A stretch of 57,116 nucleotides of DNA from Rhodospirillales bacterium (GTDB lineage Bacteria; Pseudomonadota; Alphaproteobacteria; Rhodospirillales; Defluviicoccaceae): positions 1 through 57,116 of the forward strand of contig REEP01000059.1 of NCBI GenBank assembly GCA_007695045.1, written 5' to 3'. Position 1 is the stretch's first letter, and each line of letters begins with the position of its first letter. The position numbers were made by a program, and so were the translations under genes. Shown here one piece after another: positions 34,620-43,546 of this stretch. Below the pieces are notes generated by a model. The model saw only the letters and a list, made by a program, of their open reading frames with translations. It was not told the origin of the DNA and ran no database searches.

Positions 34620-35073
34620 CGTCTCGATTCCCTCTTTAGTCTTTGGGTGCAACAAACGTGTCAGCGTCAATTTAAATCTGAAGCACTGAACGTGCTTGCG
34701 TCGCCTATCAAGAGGGCAATCGAATAAACGGCTGTCCAGTCACAGCCCTGTGATCATGAAACATTCACCGAGCAGTCACCGAGCTAACATTTTTGTGCAA
34801 AGGAGCGCGTTTTAGTTGAGGTTCGAGGCCAGCGTTCAAAGCTGGCTCGCTCCTCAAAGGTGCAGCCGGGATCTTCGGAGCCGCGATCTGTCCGGAAAAT
34901 TGACCACCGGCCATCGCCGTCCTAGGTTACGATTCGCGCTCGCCACTTGAGCCGGGCCCGCCCGTTGTCCCCCGCCGTCGGCGGCCTGTCGGATTCGGCA
35001 CAGGACCGGCAAACACCGGCCAACGAGAGCGCCAACCATGCCAGGGAACAAAAAAACGAGGGAGCTTTAAAAC
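34620..35073. other. 454-bp intergenic region between porin and acyl-CoA dehydrogenase
   Basis: Divergent promoter region without an ORF. It holds a short dyad TCACAG-CC-CTGTGA (34740-34753), a direct repeat of CACCGAGC (near 34767 and 34779), and a nested inverted repeat at 34801-34854. The right end carries the GAGGGAG ribosome site of the acyl-CoA dehydrogenase. I could not assign -35/-10 elements with confidence. Confidence 0.5.
34801..34854. repeat. nested inverted repeat (possible RNA structure)
   Basis: Outer arms AGGAGCG (34801-34807) and CGCTCCT (34848-34854) enclose an inner stem CCAGC-GTTCAAA-GCTGG. The combined fold would be a long two-tier hairpin in either transcript. It lies about 180 bp from the porin start and 220 bp from the acyl-CoA dehydrogenase start. 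Confidence 0.4.
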
Positions 35074-36867
35074 ATGACCTATGCCGCCCCGATCGCCGAC
35101 ATGCGGTTCGTCGTTCACGACTTGGGCGAGCTGGCGCGTGTCCATGCCCTGCCCGGCTTTGAGGAGACCACGCCCGACCTTGTGGATGCCGTCCTGGAGG
35201 AGGCGGGCAAGTTCGCAGCGGAAGTGCTGGCGCCGTTGAATGAGATCGGCGACCGGCAGCATTCGGTATTCGAGAACGGAGTGGTGCGCACGCCGGAAGG
35301 CTTCAAGGAGGCTTACGCCCAGTTTGTCGCCGGCGGCTGGAACAGTGTGCCGTTCGATCCCGAGTATGGTGGCCAGGGCCTGCCGTGGCTGGTGGCGACG
35401 GCCGTGTCCGAGATATGGCACGCCGCCAACATGTCGTTCGGGCTATGCCCGATGCTGACCCAGGCCTCGGTGGAACTGCTGGACGCCTATGGCACGGACA
35501 CCCTTAAGGGCACCTTCCTGCCCAAGCTGGTGGAAGGCACCTGGACCGGCACCATGAACCTGACCGAACCGCAGGCGGGTTCCGATCTCGCCCGGGTCCG
35601 CACCAAGGCGATCCCGGACAACGGCGCCTACCGCATCGTCGGCCAGAAGATCTTCATCACCTGGGGCGAGCATGACATGGCCGAGAACATCGTCCACATG
35701 GTGCTGGCCCGCCTGCCCGACGCCCCGGACGGCGTGCGCGGCCTGTCGTTGTTCCTTGTGCCCAAGTTCATGCCCAATCCCGACGGCAGTTGCGGTGTGC
35801 GCAACGACCTCCGCTGCATCTCCATCGAGCACAAGCTCGGCATCCGGGCGAGCCCCACCGCCGTGATGTCGTTCGGCGACGACGGCGGTGCCGTGGGCTA
35901 CCTGATCGGCGAGGAAAACCATGGCCTCGAGCACATGTTCCTGATGATGAACAATGCCCGGCTGGCGGTGGGGCTCGAAGGAGTCGGGATCGGCGACCGG
36001 GCCTACCAACTCGCCCACGCCTATGCCATGGGCCGGGTGCAGGCCCGACTCACCGGGTCGGCCGATCCCGATCCGGTGACCATCATCCACCACCCGGATG
36101 TGCAACGCATGCTGCTCACCATGAAGTCGCAGGTGGAAGCGGCGCGGGCGCTGGCCTATTTCGTGGCGGCGTCCTTGGACGTCTCCAGGCACTATCCGGA
36201 GGAAGGCGTGCGCGCCCACCATGATGGGCTGGTGGCGCTGCTGACGCCGGTGGTCAAGGCATGGTCCACCGACGTTGGTATCGAGGTCGCGGACCTCGGC
36301 ATCCAGGTGCACGGCGGCATGGGCTATATCGAGGAAAGCGGCGCCCCTCAGCATCTCCGCGATGCCCGCATTGCCTCGATCTACGAGGGCACCAACGGCA
36401 TCCAGGCCAACGACCTGGTGGGACGCAAGGTGGCCCGCAACGGCGGGGCCACGGCGCGCGATCTGATCGCCCTGATGCGCGAACTGGACGGTCCCCTGGG
36501 ACAGAGCGCCAACGAGCACCTGCGCGTCATCCGACGCGAACTCAGCCGCGCCATCGACGAGCTGGAGGCGGCCACGGTCTGGGTCGTGCAGACCAACCCG
36601 AAGGACCCGCGCGCCGTCGCCATGGGCGCCTACTATTACCTTCGGCTGATGGGAACGGTGGCCGGCGGCTGGATGCTGGCGCGCTCCGCGGTCACGGCGC
36701 TGCGGAAGCTGTCGGAAGCCGACGGGGACCCCAACTTCCTGCACGGCAAGGTCCTGACCGCCCGCTTTTTCGCCGACCACTTCCTGGTGCGGAGCGAAGG
36801 CCTCAAGCGGGCCATCATCGGCGGCGGCTGGCTGCTCCAGGACTTCGTGCCGGAGGACCACCTGTAG
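35074..36867 (+). CDS. acyl-CoA dehydrogenase (long form with C-terminal domain)
   Basis: 597 residues, the larger acyl-CoA dehydrogenase type with an extra ~120-residue C-terminal domain. FAD/substrate segments: [34 protein letters not shown] and HVHGG-type [10 protein letters not shown]. The catalytic Glu is in [19 protein letters not shown]. The N-terminus [18 protein letters not shown] is typical of this subgroup, which oxidises longer or unusual acyl-CoAs. It stands alone, with an M48 peptidase gene convergent downstream. Confidence 0.93.
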   Translation: MTYAAPIADMRFVVHDLGELARVHALPGFEETTPDLVDAVLEEAGKFAAEVLAPLNEIGDRQHSVFENGVVRTPEGFKEAYAQFVAGGWNSVPFDPEYGGQGLPWLVATAVSEIWHAANMSFGLCPMLTQASVELLDAYGTDTLKGTFLPKLVEGTWTGTMNLTEPQAGSDLARVRTKAIPDNGAYRIVGQKIFITWGEHDMAENIVHMVLARLPDAPDGVRGLSLFLVPKFMPNPDGSCGVRNDLRCISIEHKLGIRASPTAVMSFGDDGGAVGYLIGEENHGLEHMFLMMNNARLAVGLEGVGIGDRAYQLAHAYAMGRVQARLTGSADPDPVTIIHHPDVQRMLLTMKSQVEAARALAYFVAASLDVSRHYPEEGVRAHHDGLVALLTPVVKAWSTDVGIEVADLGIQVHGGMGYIEESGAPQHLRDARIASIYEGTNGIQANDLVGRKVARNGGATARDLIALMRELDGPLGQSANEHLRVIRRELSRAIDELEAATVWVVQTNPKDPRAVAMGAYYYLRLMGTVAGGWMLARSAVTALRKLSEADGDPNFLHGKVLTARFFADHFLVRSEGLKRAIIGGGWLLQDFVPEDHL

Positions 36868-36971
36868 GGTCTCGCCACGCCGGAGAACCGGTGTCGGCGG
36901 CGGCCGCGGCGCCACAGAGGGGAGGCTCGGCCCGCGGGCAAGCGCGCGCCATCAACGCCGCTGCCGGCAGA

Positions 36972-37766
36972 CTATTGGTGCTGGGCGTCGTAGATCGCCA
37001 GGGCTTCCGGCATCAGGGCTTCCAGGCGAGCAATCCGGTTGGCGGCGGACGGGTGGGTGGAGAGGAACTCCGGCGGGCGGCCGGCGCCGGCGACCGCACC
37101 CATGTTGCGCCACAGGTCGATGGCGGCGCGGGGGTCGTAACCAGCCCGGGCCATCAGCAGCAGCCCGATGTGATCGGCCTCCGCCTCCTGGTCCCGGGTG
37201 AACGGCAGCAGCAAGCCGAGGGTCGCCGCCTGGGCGGCGATGTCTGCCATGCCGGCATATCCGGGTCCGGTGGCTGCAGCCAGCCCGCCGAGACCAAGCT
37301 CCACAAGCATCTGGCGGCTCATCCGCTCGGCGCTGTGGCGGGCCAGTACGTGGGCGACCTCGTGCGCGATCACCGCGGCCACCTGGTTCTCCGTTCGCGC
37401 CACCCGGAACAGCCCGGTGTTCACCCCGATCTTGCCGCCCGGCAGGGCGAACGCGTTGGGTGACGCATCCTGGAACAGGACGAACTCCCAGCCATAACCG
37501 GTCAGGCCTGATGCCGCGACGACGCGCTGGCCGATTTCCGCAACCATGCGGGCTTCGGGCCGGTCGCGGACAATCGGCTGGCGCGCTTTGATCTGCTGGA
37601 ACGCCTGCACGCCGATCTGCTCCGCCTGCGCTTCCGGCATCAGGATCAGTTGCTGCCGGCCGGTGATCGGCACCGTTTCGCACGCCGTCAGGATGAGGGC
37701 GGCCAGGAGAAGCGGCAGTACCCGCAAGGGCCGGAGGCCGCCATACCACCAGGGCCGAACTGCCAT
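36972..37766 (-). CDS. M48-family metalloprotease lipoprotein (LoiP/YggG-like)
   Basis: 264 residues from the ATG at 37766. Lipobox LTAC at residues 26-29 after a hydrophobic leader (PLLLAALI), so the mature protein is lipid-anchored. Zinc site VIAHEVAHVLARHSAERMS (HExxH), third ligand in TRDQEAEADHIGLLLMARAGYDP, and the downstream FLSTHPSAANRIARL signature are all present. Probably acts in envelope protein quality control. Same strand as, and downstream of, the sigma/anti-sigma pair, 48 bp after the latter, so it may be part of that stress regulon. Confidence 0.92.
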   Translation of the reverse strand: MAVRPWWYGGLRPLRVLPLLLAALILTACETVPITGRQQLILMPEAQAEQIGVQAFQQIKARQPIVRDRPEARMVAEIGQRVVAASGLTGYGWEFVLFQDASPNAFALPGGKIGVNTGLFRVARTENQVAAVIAHEVAHVLARHSAERMSRQMLVELGLGGLAAATGPGYAGMADIAAQAATLGLLLPFTRDQEAEADHIGLLLMARAGYDPRAAIDLWRNMGAVAGAGRPPEFLSTHPSAANRIARLEALMPEALAIYDAQHQ

Positions 37767-37814
37767 GCCGTACCTTCCCGCCGGCTGGCCGACCGACCTC
37801 CCCATCGCGGCCGC

Positions 37815-38399
37815 CTACCGGGATCCCGGTGTACCCGCTCCCAACGGCTCGGTCGCCGCTGAGACAGCGGGGCGGGCAACAGGTGATTGCGAGCCGGCCA
37901 CGACGGCAAACGACAGGCCGTCGCGGCGGCCGGCCGGTGCGACGAGCAGCGCGGAAGGCACCTCCACATGCGCTGCGGCGGTCACGCCCGCAGCAGCCTC
38001 GCTCATTATTTCACCGCAGCCGGCCATCGCCGGCGTCGTCGCGCCACGCCCGGCCCATCCCAAGCCCACACCGGCCACGACAAGAACCAGGGAGGCGGCC
38101 AGGCGCCAGCCGGCGTGATCCGACCACCGGCGTCTCGTGGCGGCGCCGGCGGGCGCCGCGGTGCGGCGCTCTGCCGGGATCGCCGATATCACCTGTCGAA
38201 GGCGGTCCGGCACCGGTTCCGCCAGGACGGGCGCCCCCAGGCGGCGCAGAAGCGCGTTGTCGCGACGGTGGGCCTGCACCGCTGCGGCCAGCGTTTCATC
38301 CCGGTCCAGCGCCGTTTCGAACGTGGTCAGGCGCTCGTACGGCAGCCGGCCGAGGACATAGTCGTCGATCTCTTCAGCCGAGTATGGCCACGTGGTCAC
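37815..38399 (-). CDS. membrane anti-sigma factor
   Basis: 194 residues. N-terminal cytoplasmic domain about 1-90 with SAEEIDDYVLGRLPYERLTTFE, the anti-sigma helix-bundle start, lacking the zinc His-x3-C-x2-C motif. One membrane helix near 96-117 (RLAASLVLVVAGVGLGWAG). The periplasmic remainder is short. It lies 35 bp downstream of the ECF sigma gene, the standard arrangement for a sigma/anti-sigma pair. Signal sensed is unknown. Its N-terminus is clearly related to the orphan at 39560. Confidence 0.88.
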   Translation of the reverse strand: MTTWPYSAEEIDDYVLGRLPYERLTTFETALDRDETLAAAVQAHRRDNALLRRLGAPVLAEPVPDRLRQVISAIPAERRTAAPAGAATRRRWSDHAGWRLAASLVLVVAGVGLGWAGRGATTPAMAGCGEIMSEAAAGVTAAAHVEVPSALLVAPAGRRDGLSFAVVAGSQSPVARPAVSAATEPLGAGTPGSR

Positions 38400-38434
38400 A
38401 AACTTTGCTCCTGCTCAATTCGGTCCGTCTCCCC

Positions 38435-38908
38435 CTACAGGAGGTCGCGGAGCGTGGTGCGTGCCCGGGACAGGCGCGAACGCACGGTGCCGATGGGCAC
38501 GTCCAACACGTTCGCGGCTTCTTCATACTCAAGCCCTTCCACCGCAACGAGCAAGAGCACCTCGCGATGCTCCTCCGAGAGCCGGTTGAAGGCACGCTCC
38601 ATTTCGCGCATCGCCTGGTTGGCTTCCTGTCCGCCGGCGATACCGAGGGCTTGGTCATCCTCGCGCAACTCTGCCGCCGGCGGCGCCGACCGCTGCTTGC
38701 GCAGGCTGTTGATATAGATGTTCCTCAAAATGACGAACAGCCAAGACCGCAAATTGGTTCCGCGCTGCCATTTGTCCAGGTTGCTGATGGCGCGGACGAG
38801 AGCGTCCTGCACCAAGTCGTCGGCACGGTCCATGTCCCGAGCCAGATAACGCGCAAATCGGCGAAGCCGCGGTATCTCGGCTTCGATCAACGGAATAAGG
38901 TTGTCCAT
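38435..38908 (-). CDS. ECF-family RNA polymerase sigma factor
   Basis: 157 residues from the ATG at 38908 (GGGGA just upstream); a longer reading upstream is not convincing. Region 2 with DMDRADDLVQDALVRAISNL and LRSWLFVILRNIYINSLRK; region 4 with LSEEHREVLLLVAVEGLEYE and IGTVRSRLSRARTTLRDLL. Length and lack of extra domains fit a minimal ECF sigma. Targets are probably its own operon and envelope genes; no matching GGAAC/CGTT promoter was found upstream. Confidence 0.93.
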   Translation of the reverse strand: MDNLIPLIEAEIPRLRRFARYLARDMDRADDLVQDALVRAISNLDKWQRGTNLRSWLFVILRNIYINSLRKQRSAPPAAELREDDQALGIAGGQEANQAMREMERAFNRLSEEHREVLLLVAVEGLEYEEAANVLDVPIGTVRSRLSRARTTLRDLL

Positions 38909-39559
38909 AAAATCCCCGAGCCCAGAGGCGGGCCTACCTGAGTGCGTCTGCCACGGCAAGCCAACCTGTGGGGAGAACTTTCCGCGCAAACAATACATGA
39001 ACACTATCTGAACTGTGATGTGCTGGCAACAAATATCAAGACGATGGCACCTGGAGCACGGAAATTTTTACAACTGGACGCTGATTATTTACTCTCAACT
39101 ATCCCATTCCTCCTCCCCCCCCCCCTTCCCCCCCCCGCCGGGAGGCCCAATAAAATCAATCGAAACAGTCCTTTGAGGCTTTTTTTTGGGCAAGACGGTT
39201 ATCTAACTTTAAGTTGATTCCCGTAACATGATCCATCAGGCGTAGCCGCCTTGCGTAGTGGCGCGGGAACTGCGAGGGAAACGCGACTGGGCCGGTCTCC
39301 GCGGGCCGTATGGGGTGCAGAAAAACCATTCATGCCAGCATGAAATTGGGTCCGTGCCGTGACGGTTCGTCATTGTGTTTTTGTCGTCGTTCTGCAACCT
39401 TTGTGTCTGGTATTGCCTGCATGGCCATGTTTGGGCAACGTAAGCCCAGCGGCTCGGTATGCTGGAGTCTTGATCAGCGGAGTGAATGTGCCGATGCCCC
39501 GATCACAGATCAGCGACGATGCAAATTTGAACGGCCGAAGCCAGCCCGTCCCGGAGAGC
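38909..39559. other. 650-bp intergenic region with homopolymer tracts
   Basis: Divergent region between the ECF sigma gene and the orphan anti-sigma-like ORF. Contains an AT-rich patch (about 39000-39110), two adjacent C-tracts (39115-39125 and 39128-39136) and a T-tract (39180-39187). No tRNA, RNA gene or convincing ORF was seen. I looked for ECF-type GGAAC-N16-CGTT promoters and found only an isolated GGAAC at 39266 without a matching -10. Confidence 0.5.
39115..39136 (+). repeat. paired poly-C tracts
   Basis: Eleven C, TT, then nine C. Such tracts are slippage-prone; they could be a phase-variable promoter spacer or an assembly artefact. Confidence 0.7.
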
Positions 39560-39790
39560 ATGGTGGATGTCACCTTCTCCGAGGAGGAGATCGAGGATCA
39601 TGTGCTCGGCTGGCTTCCCGCGTCCCGATCCGTCGCCTTGGAAACCCAGGTCCTGATTGATCACGCGCTGGCCGATCGGCTGGACGATATTCGCCGCACG
39701 CTGCAGCCGCTTGCGGAACTTGGCGCGGACCTGCTGAGGGAGCCGGTGCCGGAGCGTCTCAGGGCGTGCTTGCGCCCCGGGCGGCGCTGA
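39560..39790 (+). CDS. orphan anti-sigma-like N-terminal domain protein
   Basis: 76 residues from the ATG at 39560; ATG 39494 or further upstream starts are possible. FSEEEIEDHVLGWLPASRS and LLREPVPERLRACL align with YSAEEIDDYVLGRLPYERL and LAEPVPDRLRQVI of the membrane anti-sigma at 37815-38399, so it is a paralogue of that domain. It lacks the membrane helix and periplasmic part, so a soluble anti-sigma, a decoy or a degraded copy are all possible. Its 3' end overlaps the convergent Crp/Fnr gene by 32 bases. No ECF sigma is next to it on its strand. Confidence 0.6.
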   Translation: MVDVTFSEEEIEDHVLGWLPASRSVALETQVLIDHALADRLDDIRRTLQPLAELGADLLREPVPERLRACLRPGRR

Positions 39791-40562
39791 CGGAGGGTCG
39801 TTCGGCCGCGGCCACCAGGTCGCCCAAGCCGTCGCCATCGCCGGCGCCGGCCAGATCCATCAGGGCCTCGAGATCGTGGACGGCCACCCGGCCCGACGCC
39901 ATGTGAACGAGCCCGTCTTCCCGCAGGGCACGTAGCGTGCGATTGACGTGGACGATGCTGAGCCCCAGGGCATCGGCCAGCAGTTCCTGTGTGACCGGGA
40001 AGCGGAACCAGCCGTCGCCGGCCGCCCCGGCCTGCCGTGTGCGCTGGTAGACCTCGATCAGAAGGCTCGCCATGCGCTCCTTGGCGTTGCGGCGGCCCAG
40101 GCTGACCGTTTTCTCCAGAAGCCGCGTCATCTCCCGGGCGACGCCTTCTTGCAGCGCCTCTGCCAAGCGGAAATTGACGCGGGCCAGCTCGGTCAGATCG
40201 CCTGAGGCGTGCCGCCGCACGGTGCAATCCGTCAGGGCGGCGACGAAGTGGCTCGCCATGTGCGACAGCGGCGCCACCAGATCTCCCGGGACAAGGAAAT
40301 CGATGATATGCCGGCGGCCGTCACCCAGCAGCCGGTAGCGGAAGGCCCAGCCGGACTGCAGTGTCAGGACACCGTCGCTCTGCTCGCCTTCGATGACGAT
40401 GTCGTGGTAGCGGGGAACGTGGCGGATGGCGTGGTTGTCGCCGTCCTGCCCGCCTTTCGAGCCGTAGCGGCGTACATCGGCGTATCCGGCAACCTCTCCC
40501 GGCGCGGCGCCGCCGCTTGGTTTCCGGGCGTGATGGACCTGATTCAGCCGCGCGTGCACCAT
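39759..40562 (-). CDS. Crp/Fnr-family transcriptional regulator
   Basis: 267 residues from the ATG at 40562, preceded by a GGGAGGG. The N-terminal cyclic-nucleotide-binding-like beta-roll has WAFRYRLLGDGRRHIIDFLV and GDLVAPLSHMASH; the cysteines needed for an FNR-type cluster are absent. C-terminal HTH: FPVTQELLADALGLSIVHVN, then RTLRALREDGLV. Effector unknown. It could respond to redox, haem or a small molecule. The neighbouring YqjE-like operon on the same strand upstream is a candidate target. Confidence 0.88.
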   Translation of the reverse strand: MVHARLNQVHHARKPSGGAAPGEVAGYADVRRYGSKGGQDGDNHAIRHVPRYHDIVIEGEQSDGVLTLQSGWAFRYRLLGDGRRHIIDFLVPGDLVAPLSHMASHFVAALTDCTVRRHASGDLTELARVNFRLAEALQEGVAREMTRLLEKTVSLGRRNAKERMASLLIEVYQRTRQAGAAGDGWFRFPVTQELLADALGLSIVHVNRTLRALREDGLVHMASGRVAVHDLEALMDLAGAGDGDGLGDLVAAAERPSVSAARGASTP

Positions 40563-40720
40563 TGACACGACAACCCTCCCCAAGTCTTGCGATTGCTGAC
40601 AGGCTTGCACCTTCGATGCCTGAGAACACGGGCAAGCCGGGAGAGTTCCCCCGGAGCGCCGGGGGCTGGTGCCTGCGTCGGGCCAATGTTTGCGACACGC
40701 CCCCGCGCGTGGCGGAACGT

Positions 40721-41137
40721 TTACCGCAACCGATCGCGGAGTAGGCGCCGCAGCGCCGGACTGGCGCCGTAGGCAAAGCCGGCGGCGAGAGCCACCGCCG
40801 GCCCGACCCACGGCCGGGTGCGAAGCGCCGCATGGACGCGCGCCCCGGCCAGACGGCCCAGTTCCGCCGCGGCATCGTTACCGAGCGCGGCTTCCTTCTC
40901 GTCCCTACGCGGGCGACGGCGCCGTCCGCCGCCGGCGATGAGCGCGGCGGAAGCCGCGAACACGATGGCCGCCGCCAGCGCCGCAAGCCCGGTCACCAGC
41001 GCCGCCGTCGCCGGTGGGGCCACCGTCGTCACCGCAAGGTAGATGGCTGCCCCCAGCATGCCGATGCCGGCCACCAGGATGACCAGGGCGATCAGGATCA
41101 TAAGGATCGCGATGCCAACACGGACGGCGACGGGCAT
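40721..41137 (-). CDS. holin-like (YqjE-type) membrane protein
   Basis: 138 residues. Two long membrane helices (about 6-34, ILMILIALVILVAGIGMLGA, and 44-66, ALVTGLAALAAAIVFAASAA), a basic loop GGGRRRRPRRDEK, and a weaker third hydrophobic stretch near 112-125. Looks like the phage-holin-superfamily/YqjE proteins. In E. coli yqjE follows yqjD, and the same order is seen here with the DUF883-like gene upstream. Function unknown; not part of a phage here. Confidence 0.65.
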   Translation of the reverse strand: MPVAVRVGIAILMILIALVILVAGIGMLGAAIYLAVTTVAPPATAALVTGLAALAAAIVFAASAALIAGGGRRRRPRRDEKEAALGNDAAAELGRLAGARVHAALRTRPWVGPAVALAAGFAYGASPALRRLLRDRLR

Positions 41138-41191
41138 GCCGGCGATCTCCTCCCACGCGTAAGCGGCGACTGCGGGCTGCGGCGCGTTGCC

Positions 41192-41476
41192 TCAGCGCCG
41201 GTTGCCGAACAGGAACCCCAGCAACAGACCGATGCCGAAGGCGGCGACGACGCTGCTGAACGGCCGCTGCTCGAGCTCCCGCGAGACCGACTGAGCCATG
41301 CGCTCGCCCTCGCTGCGCGCCCGGTCGGCGCTCGATCGCAGCCGTTCGAACGCCTCGGCCCCGCGTTCGCTGCCCATCTCCTTCAGAGTCTGGAGAACGG
41401 CCGAGAGGTCGTCGCGAAGCTGGTTCATCTCCATCCGCAGAGCTTCCGTGTCCTTGGCTTCCTTGGCGTCCATCAT
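41192..41476 (-). CDS. ElaB/YqjD/DUF883-like membrane-anchored protein
   Basis: 94 residues; ATG at 41476 or 41473 after GGAGGAAC. A charged helical domain (EALRMEMNQLRDDLSAVLQT, then RSSADRARSEGERMAQSV) ends in RPFSSVVAAFGIGLLLGFLF and GNRR, the exact plan of the ElaB/YqjD family: a glycine-rich C-terminal anchor with an RR tail. E. coli YqjD binds ribosomes at the membrane in stationary phase. Found between the PRC-barrel gene and the holin-like gene. Confidence 0.82.
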   Translation of the reverse strand: MMDAKEAKDTEALRMEMNQLRDDLSAVLQTLKEMGSERGAEAFERLRSSADRARSEGERMAQSVSRELEQRPFSSVVAAFGIGLLLGFLFGNRR

Positions 41477-41582
41477 GTTCCTCCGTTGCTGTCGGCGGCC
41501 GTCGGTGCGGCGGCCGCCATACTGATCACGCGGGGTACGAGGGGCCGGCAATCGACCAACACGGCCCCCGGCCGAGGTGAGC

Positions 41583-42338
41583 TCACTCTGCCGGCTGCTG
41601 CTGTGGCGGTTCGGTCTCCGGACCCGGTTCGGTCTCGGTTTCCTGCCAGCGCTGCTGAAACTCGCTCCACGCCTCATCGAACGATTCCCGGGCATCCCGC
41701 CAGGCATCTTCGCTGGCGTCGCGAAGCCTCCGCCAGCGCTCGCGCACGGCCGACCAGGCCTCATCCAATTGCTCGGCAGCCTCGCTGGCGAGTTCCTCGC
41801 CGGTGGCTTCCGCTTCCTCGGCCAAGCGTTCCACTTCCTGGCCCCAGCGTTCCACCTGGCGTTCGGCCTGCTCCAGGTAGCGTCTCCGTTCTTCCGCCGT
41901 CTCGGCCGGCGGCGGCACCAGGATATCCAGCCCTTCCGGCTCATGGACGGCCGGACGTTCGCGCAACACGGCATCCCCATGGGGAACCTGCACCCGGTTG
42001 TCTGCGGTAATGTTGATCTCACCGAACGCCACCGGCACGCGCTTTTCCGGCAGCCCCGCGGGATCGCCCAGCGCGACCACCACGTAGGCGGCTTCACCGG
42101 ACGGATCGACGATGACATCGTAAACGGTGCCGATCCGGGCATCGTCTGGCCCGTGCACTGGTGCTTCGATCAGGCGGCGCATGCGGTATCCGCCGATCAA
42201 CACCGCATCGGTCGGCGCGATCACGTCCGTCTCGGCGCCCGGCTCCGCCGGGGTCGGCTCGGTCGCGCCCGGCTGAACCGGTAGCGCGGCTACGGTCCAG
42301 CCGATAACTGCGGCCAGACCGATCATCCAAATCTTCAT
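41583..42338 (-). CDS. exported PRC-barrel protein with helical C-terminus
   Basis: 251 residues. Signal peptide about 1-26 (IWMIGLAAVIGWTVAAL). PRC-barrel from about 48 to 110: RLIEAPVHGPDDARIGTVYD, VIVDPSGEAAYVVVAL and VPVAFGEINITADN. Residues 130-230 form a highly charged helix rich in Glu/Arg/Trp (QAERQVERWGQEVERLAEEA), then a Pro/Gln/Glu tail. PRC-barrels bind protein tails in photosynthetic and RNA-processing contexts; this exported type is common in alphaproteobacterial envelopes. Partner unknown. Confidence 0.8.
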   Translation of the reverse strand: MKIWMIGLAAVIGWTVAALPVQPGATEPTPAEPGAETDVIAPTDAVLIGGYRMRRLIEAPVHGPDDARIGTVYDVIVDPSGEAAYVVVALGDPAGLPEKRVPVAFGEINITADNRVQVPHGDAVLRERPAVHEPEGLDILVPPPAETAEERRRYLEQAERQVERWGQEVERLAEEAEATGEELASEAAEQLDEAWSAVRERWRRLRDASEDAWRDARESFDEAWSEFQQRWQETETEPGPETEPPQQQPAE

Positions 42339-42508
42339 GCCTCACCTCCTCTCTTCTGGCTGGTCAGCGTCGGCAAGACGGCAAATCAACACCTCGCCTA
42401 CACCATGTCACCACGGTCGCGTCCATCGCAATAACCTGGTTAAACGCCCGGTTGCCGGCTGGACCGCTTGTCCGGTCCGGTTTCGTGCGGCCGCTGCCCG
42501 GGGCCCGG

Positions 42509-43546
42509 TCACCAAGCCAGAATCAGGATGACAAGGCCGCCGGCATACAAGGCCATGATCAGCGCACTCTCGAATCCGACGTTGGCGATGCCATGGGTCT
42601 CACGGCGCAGCAGGCCCAGCAGCAGTGCCGTGGTCATCAGCATGGCGAGCACGATGAGGAAGACCTGCGCGCCGGTCATGGCATGGTAGATGGAGCCGGG
42701 CCGGTAGGCCGTGTCGGCCAGGGCCAGGAACAGCACATCGAAAGCGTTTCCGCCCAGGATCCCGCCCACGGCCAGGGTGAGCGCGCCGCGGCGCACCGCC
42801 GCCAGCGTGGTCACCAGTTCCGGTGCGGACGTGACGACCCCGGTGAGGACGGCACCGATCAGGCCGGCATCCAGCCCGGTCTCGTCGGCAATGGCGAGAC
42901 CGGTGCGGGCGACGACGAAGCCGGCACCGGCGACGATGATGGCCAGAACGCCGTACCGGCCGCCGAGTGCGACCACGGAGCCGATTGTCCCCGGCAGTTC
43001 TGCCGGCACGTCCTCGCGCGTTTCCACTGTCTGTTTCGGTCGCCACATCGGCTCATCGCGGGCGTACGAGGCCAGCCTGAGCCCGCCCAGGTAGGCAACG
43101 ACCAGCACCGGCGTGACCGGATGCACGCCGAACACGTCCACGGCCGGTGCCGCATGCGCCAACAGCGGCAGGCACAGCAGCGCCATCAGTGTAGTGCCGT
43201 GTACAAGGTTGGCATAGGACGCCGCCGCATGCTCCAGATTGGCGCGGCGGTACGTGAAATCGGCCAGCGCGATGAAGAATGTCTGGGCCGCGATGCCGCC
43301 CACGGCGTTGCTGACCGCCATCTCGGCATGACCGCTCCCTGCCGCCGTCACCGACACGACGATACCGGCCAGGGATGTCGATGCCCCCAGCAGCAGGGCC
43401 CCGGTGATCGCCTCGCCCAGCCGGGTGACATCGGCCAGACGGTCGGCGAGCGCCGTGAGCTTGACCCCGGCCAGCGTAATGACGGCCCCCGCGGCCAGGA
43501 ACAGGAGGCTGTTTTCGAGCAGGGACAACAGCGGAAACGGGATCAT
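42509..43546 (-). CDS. CaCA-superfamily sodium/calcium exchanger-like protein
   Basis: 345 residues from the ATG at 43546. About ten membrane helices in two halves. The alpha repeats are visible as ITGALLLGASTSLAGIVVSV (with the polar Ser-Thr-Ser) and GAVLTGVVTSAPELVTTLAA (Ser-Ala-Pro-Glu), linked by a cytoplasmic loop RDEPMWRPKQTVETREDVPA. The second repeat keeps the acidic residue of the ion site, but the first has ASTS where typical members have an A-x-T-S-x-P-E motif, so cation choice is uncertain. A long in-frame extension encoded by tandem repeats upstream was rejected. Confidence 0.82.
   Translation of the reverse strand: MIPFPLLSLLENSLLFLAAGAVITLAGVKLTALADRLADVTRLGEAITGALLLGASTSLAGIVVSVTAAGSGHAEMAVSNAVGGIAAQTFFIALADFTYRRANLEHAAASYANLVHGTTLMALLCLPLLAHAAPAVDVFGVHPVTPVLVVAYLGGLRLASYARDEPMWRPKQTVETREDVPAELPGTIGSVVALGGRYGVLAIIVAGAGFVVARTGLAIADETGLDAGLIGAVLTGVVTSAPELVTTLAAVRRGALTLAVGGILGGNAFDVLFLALADTAYRPGSIYHAMTGAQVFLIVLAMLMTTALLLGLLRRETHGIANVGFESALIMALYAGGLVILILAW

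Noticed and set aside
39266-39290. GGAAC as an ECF-type -35
   Set aside because: No CGTT-like -10 at 16-17 bp; isolated match.
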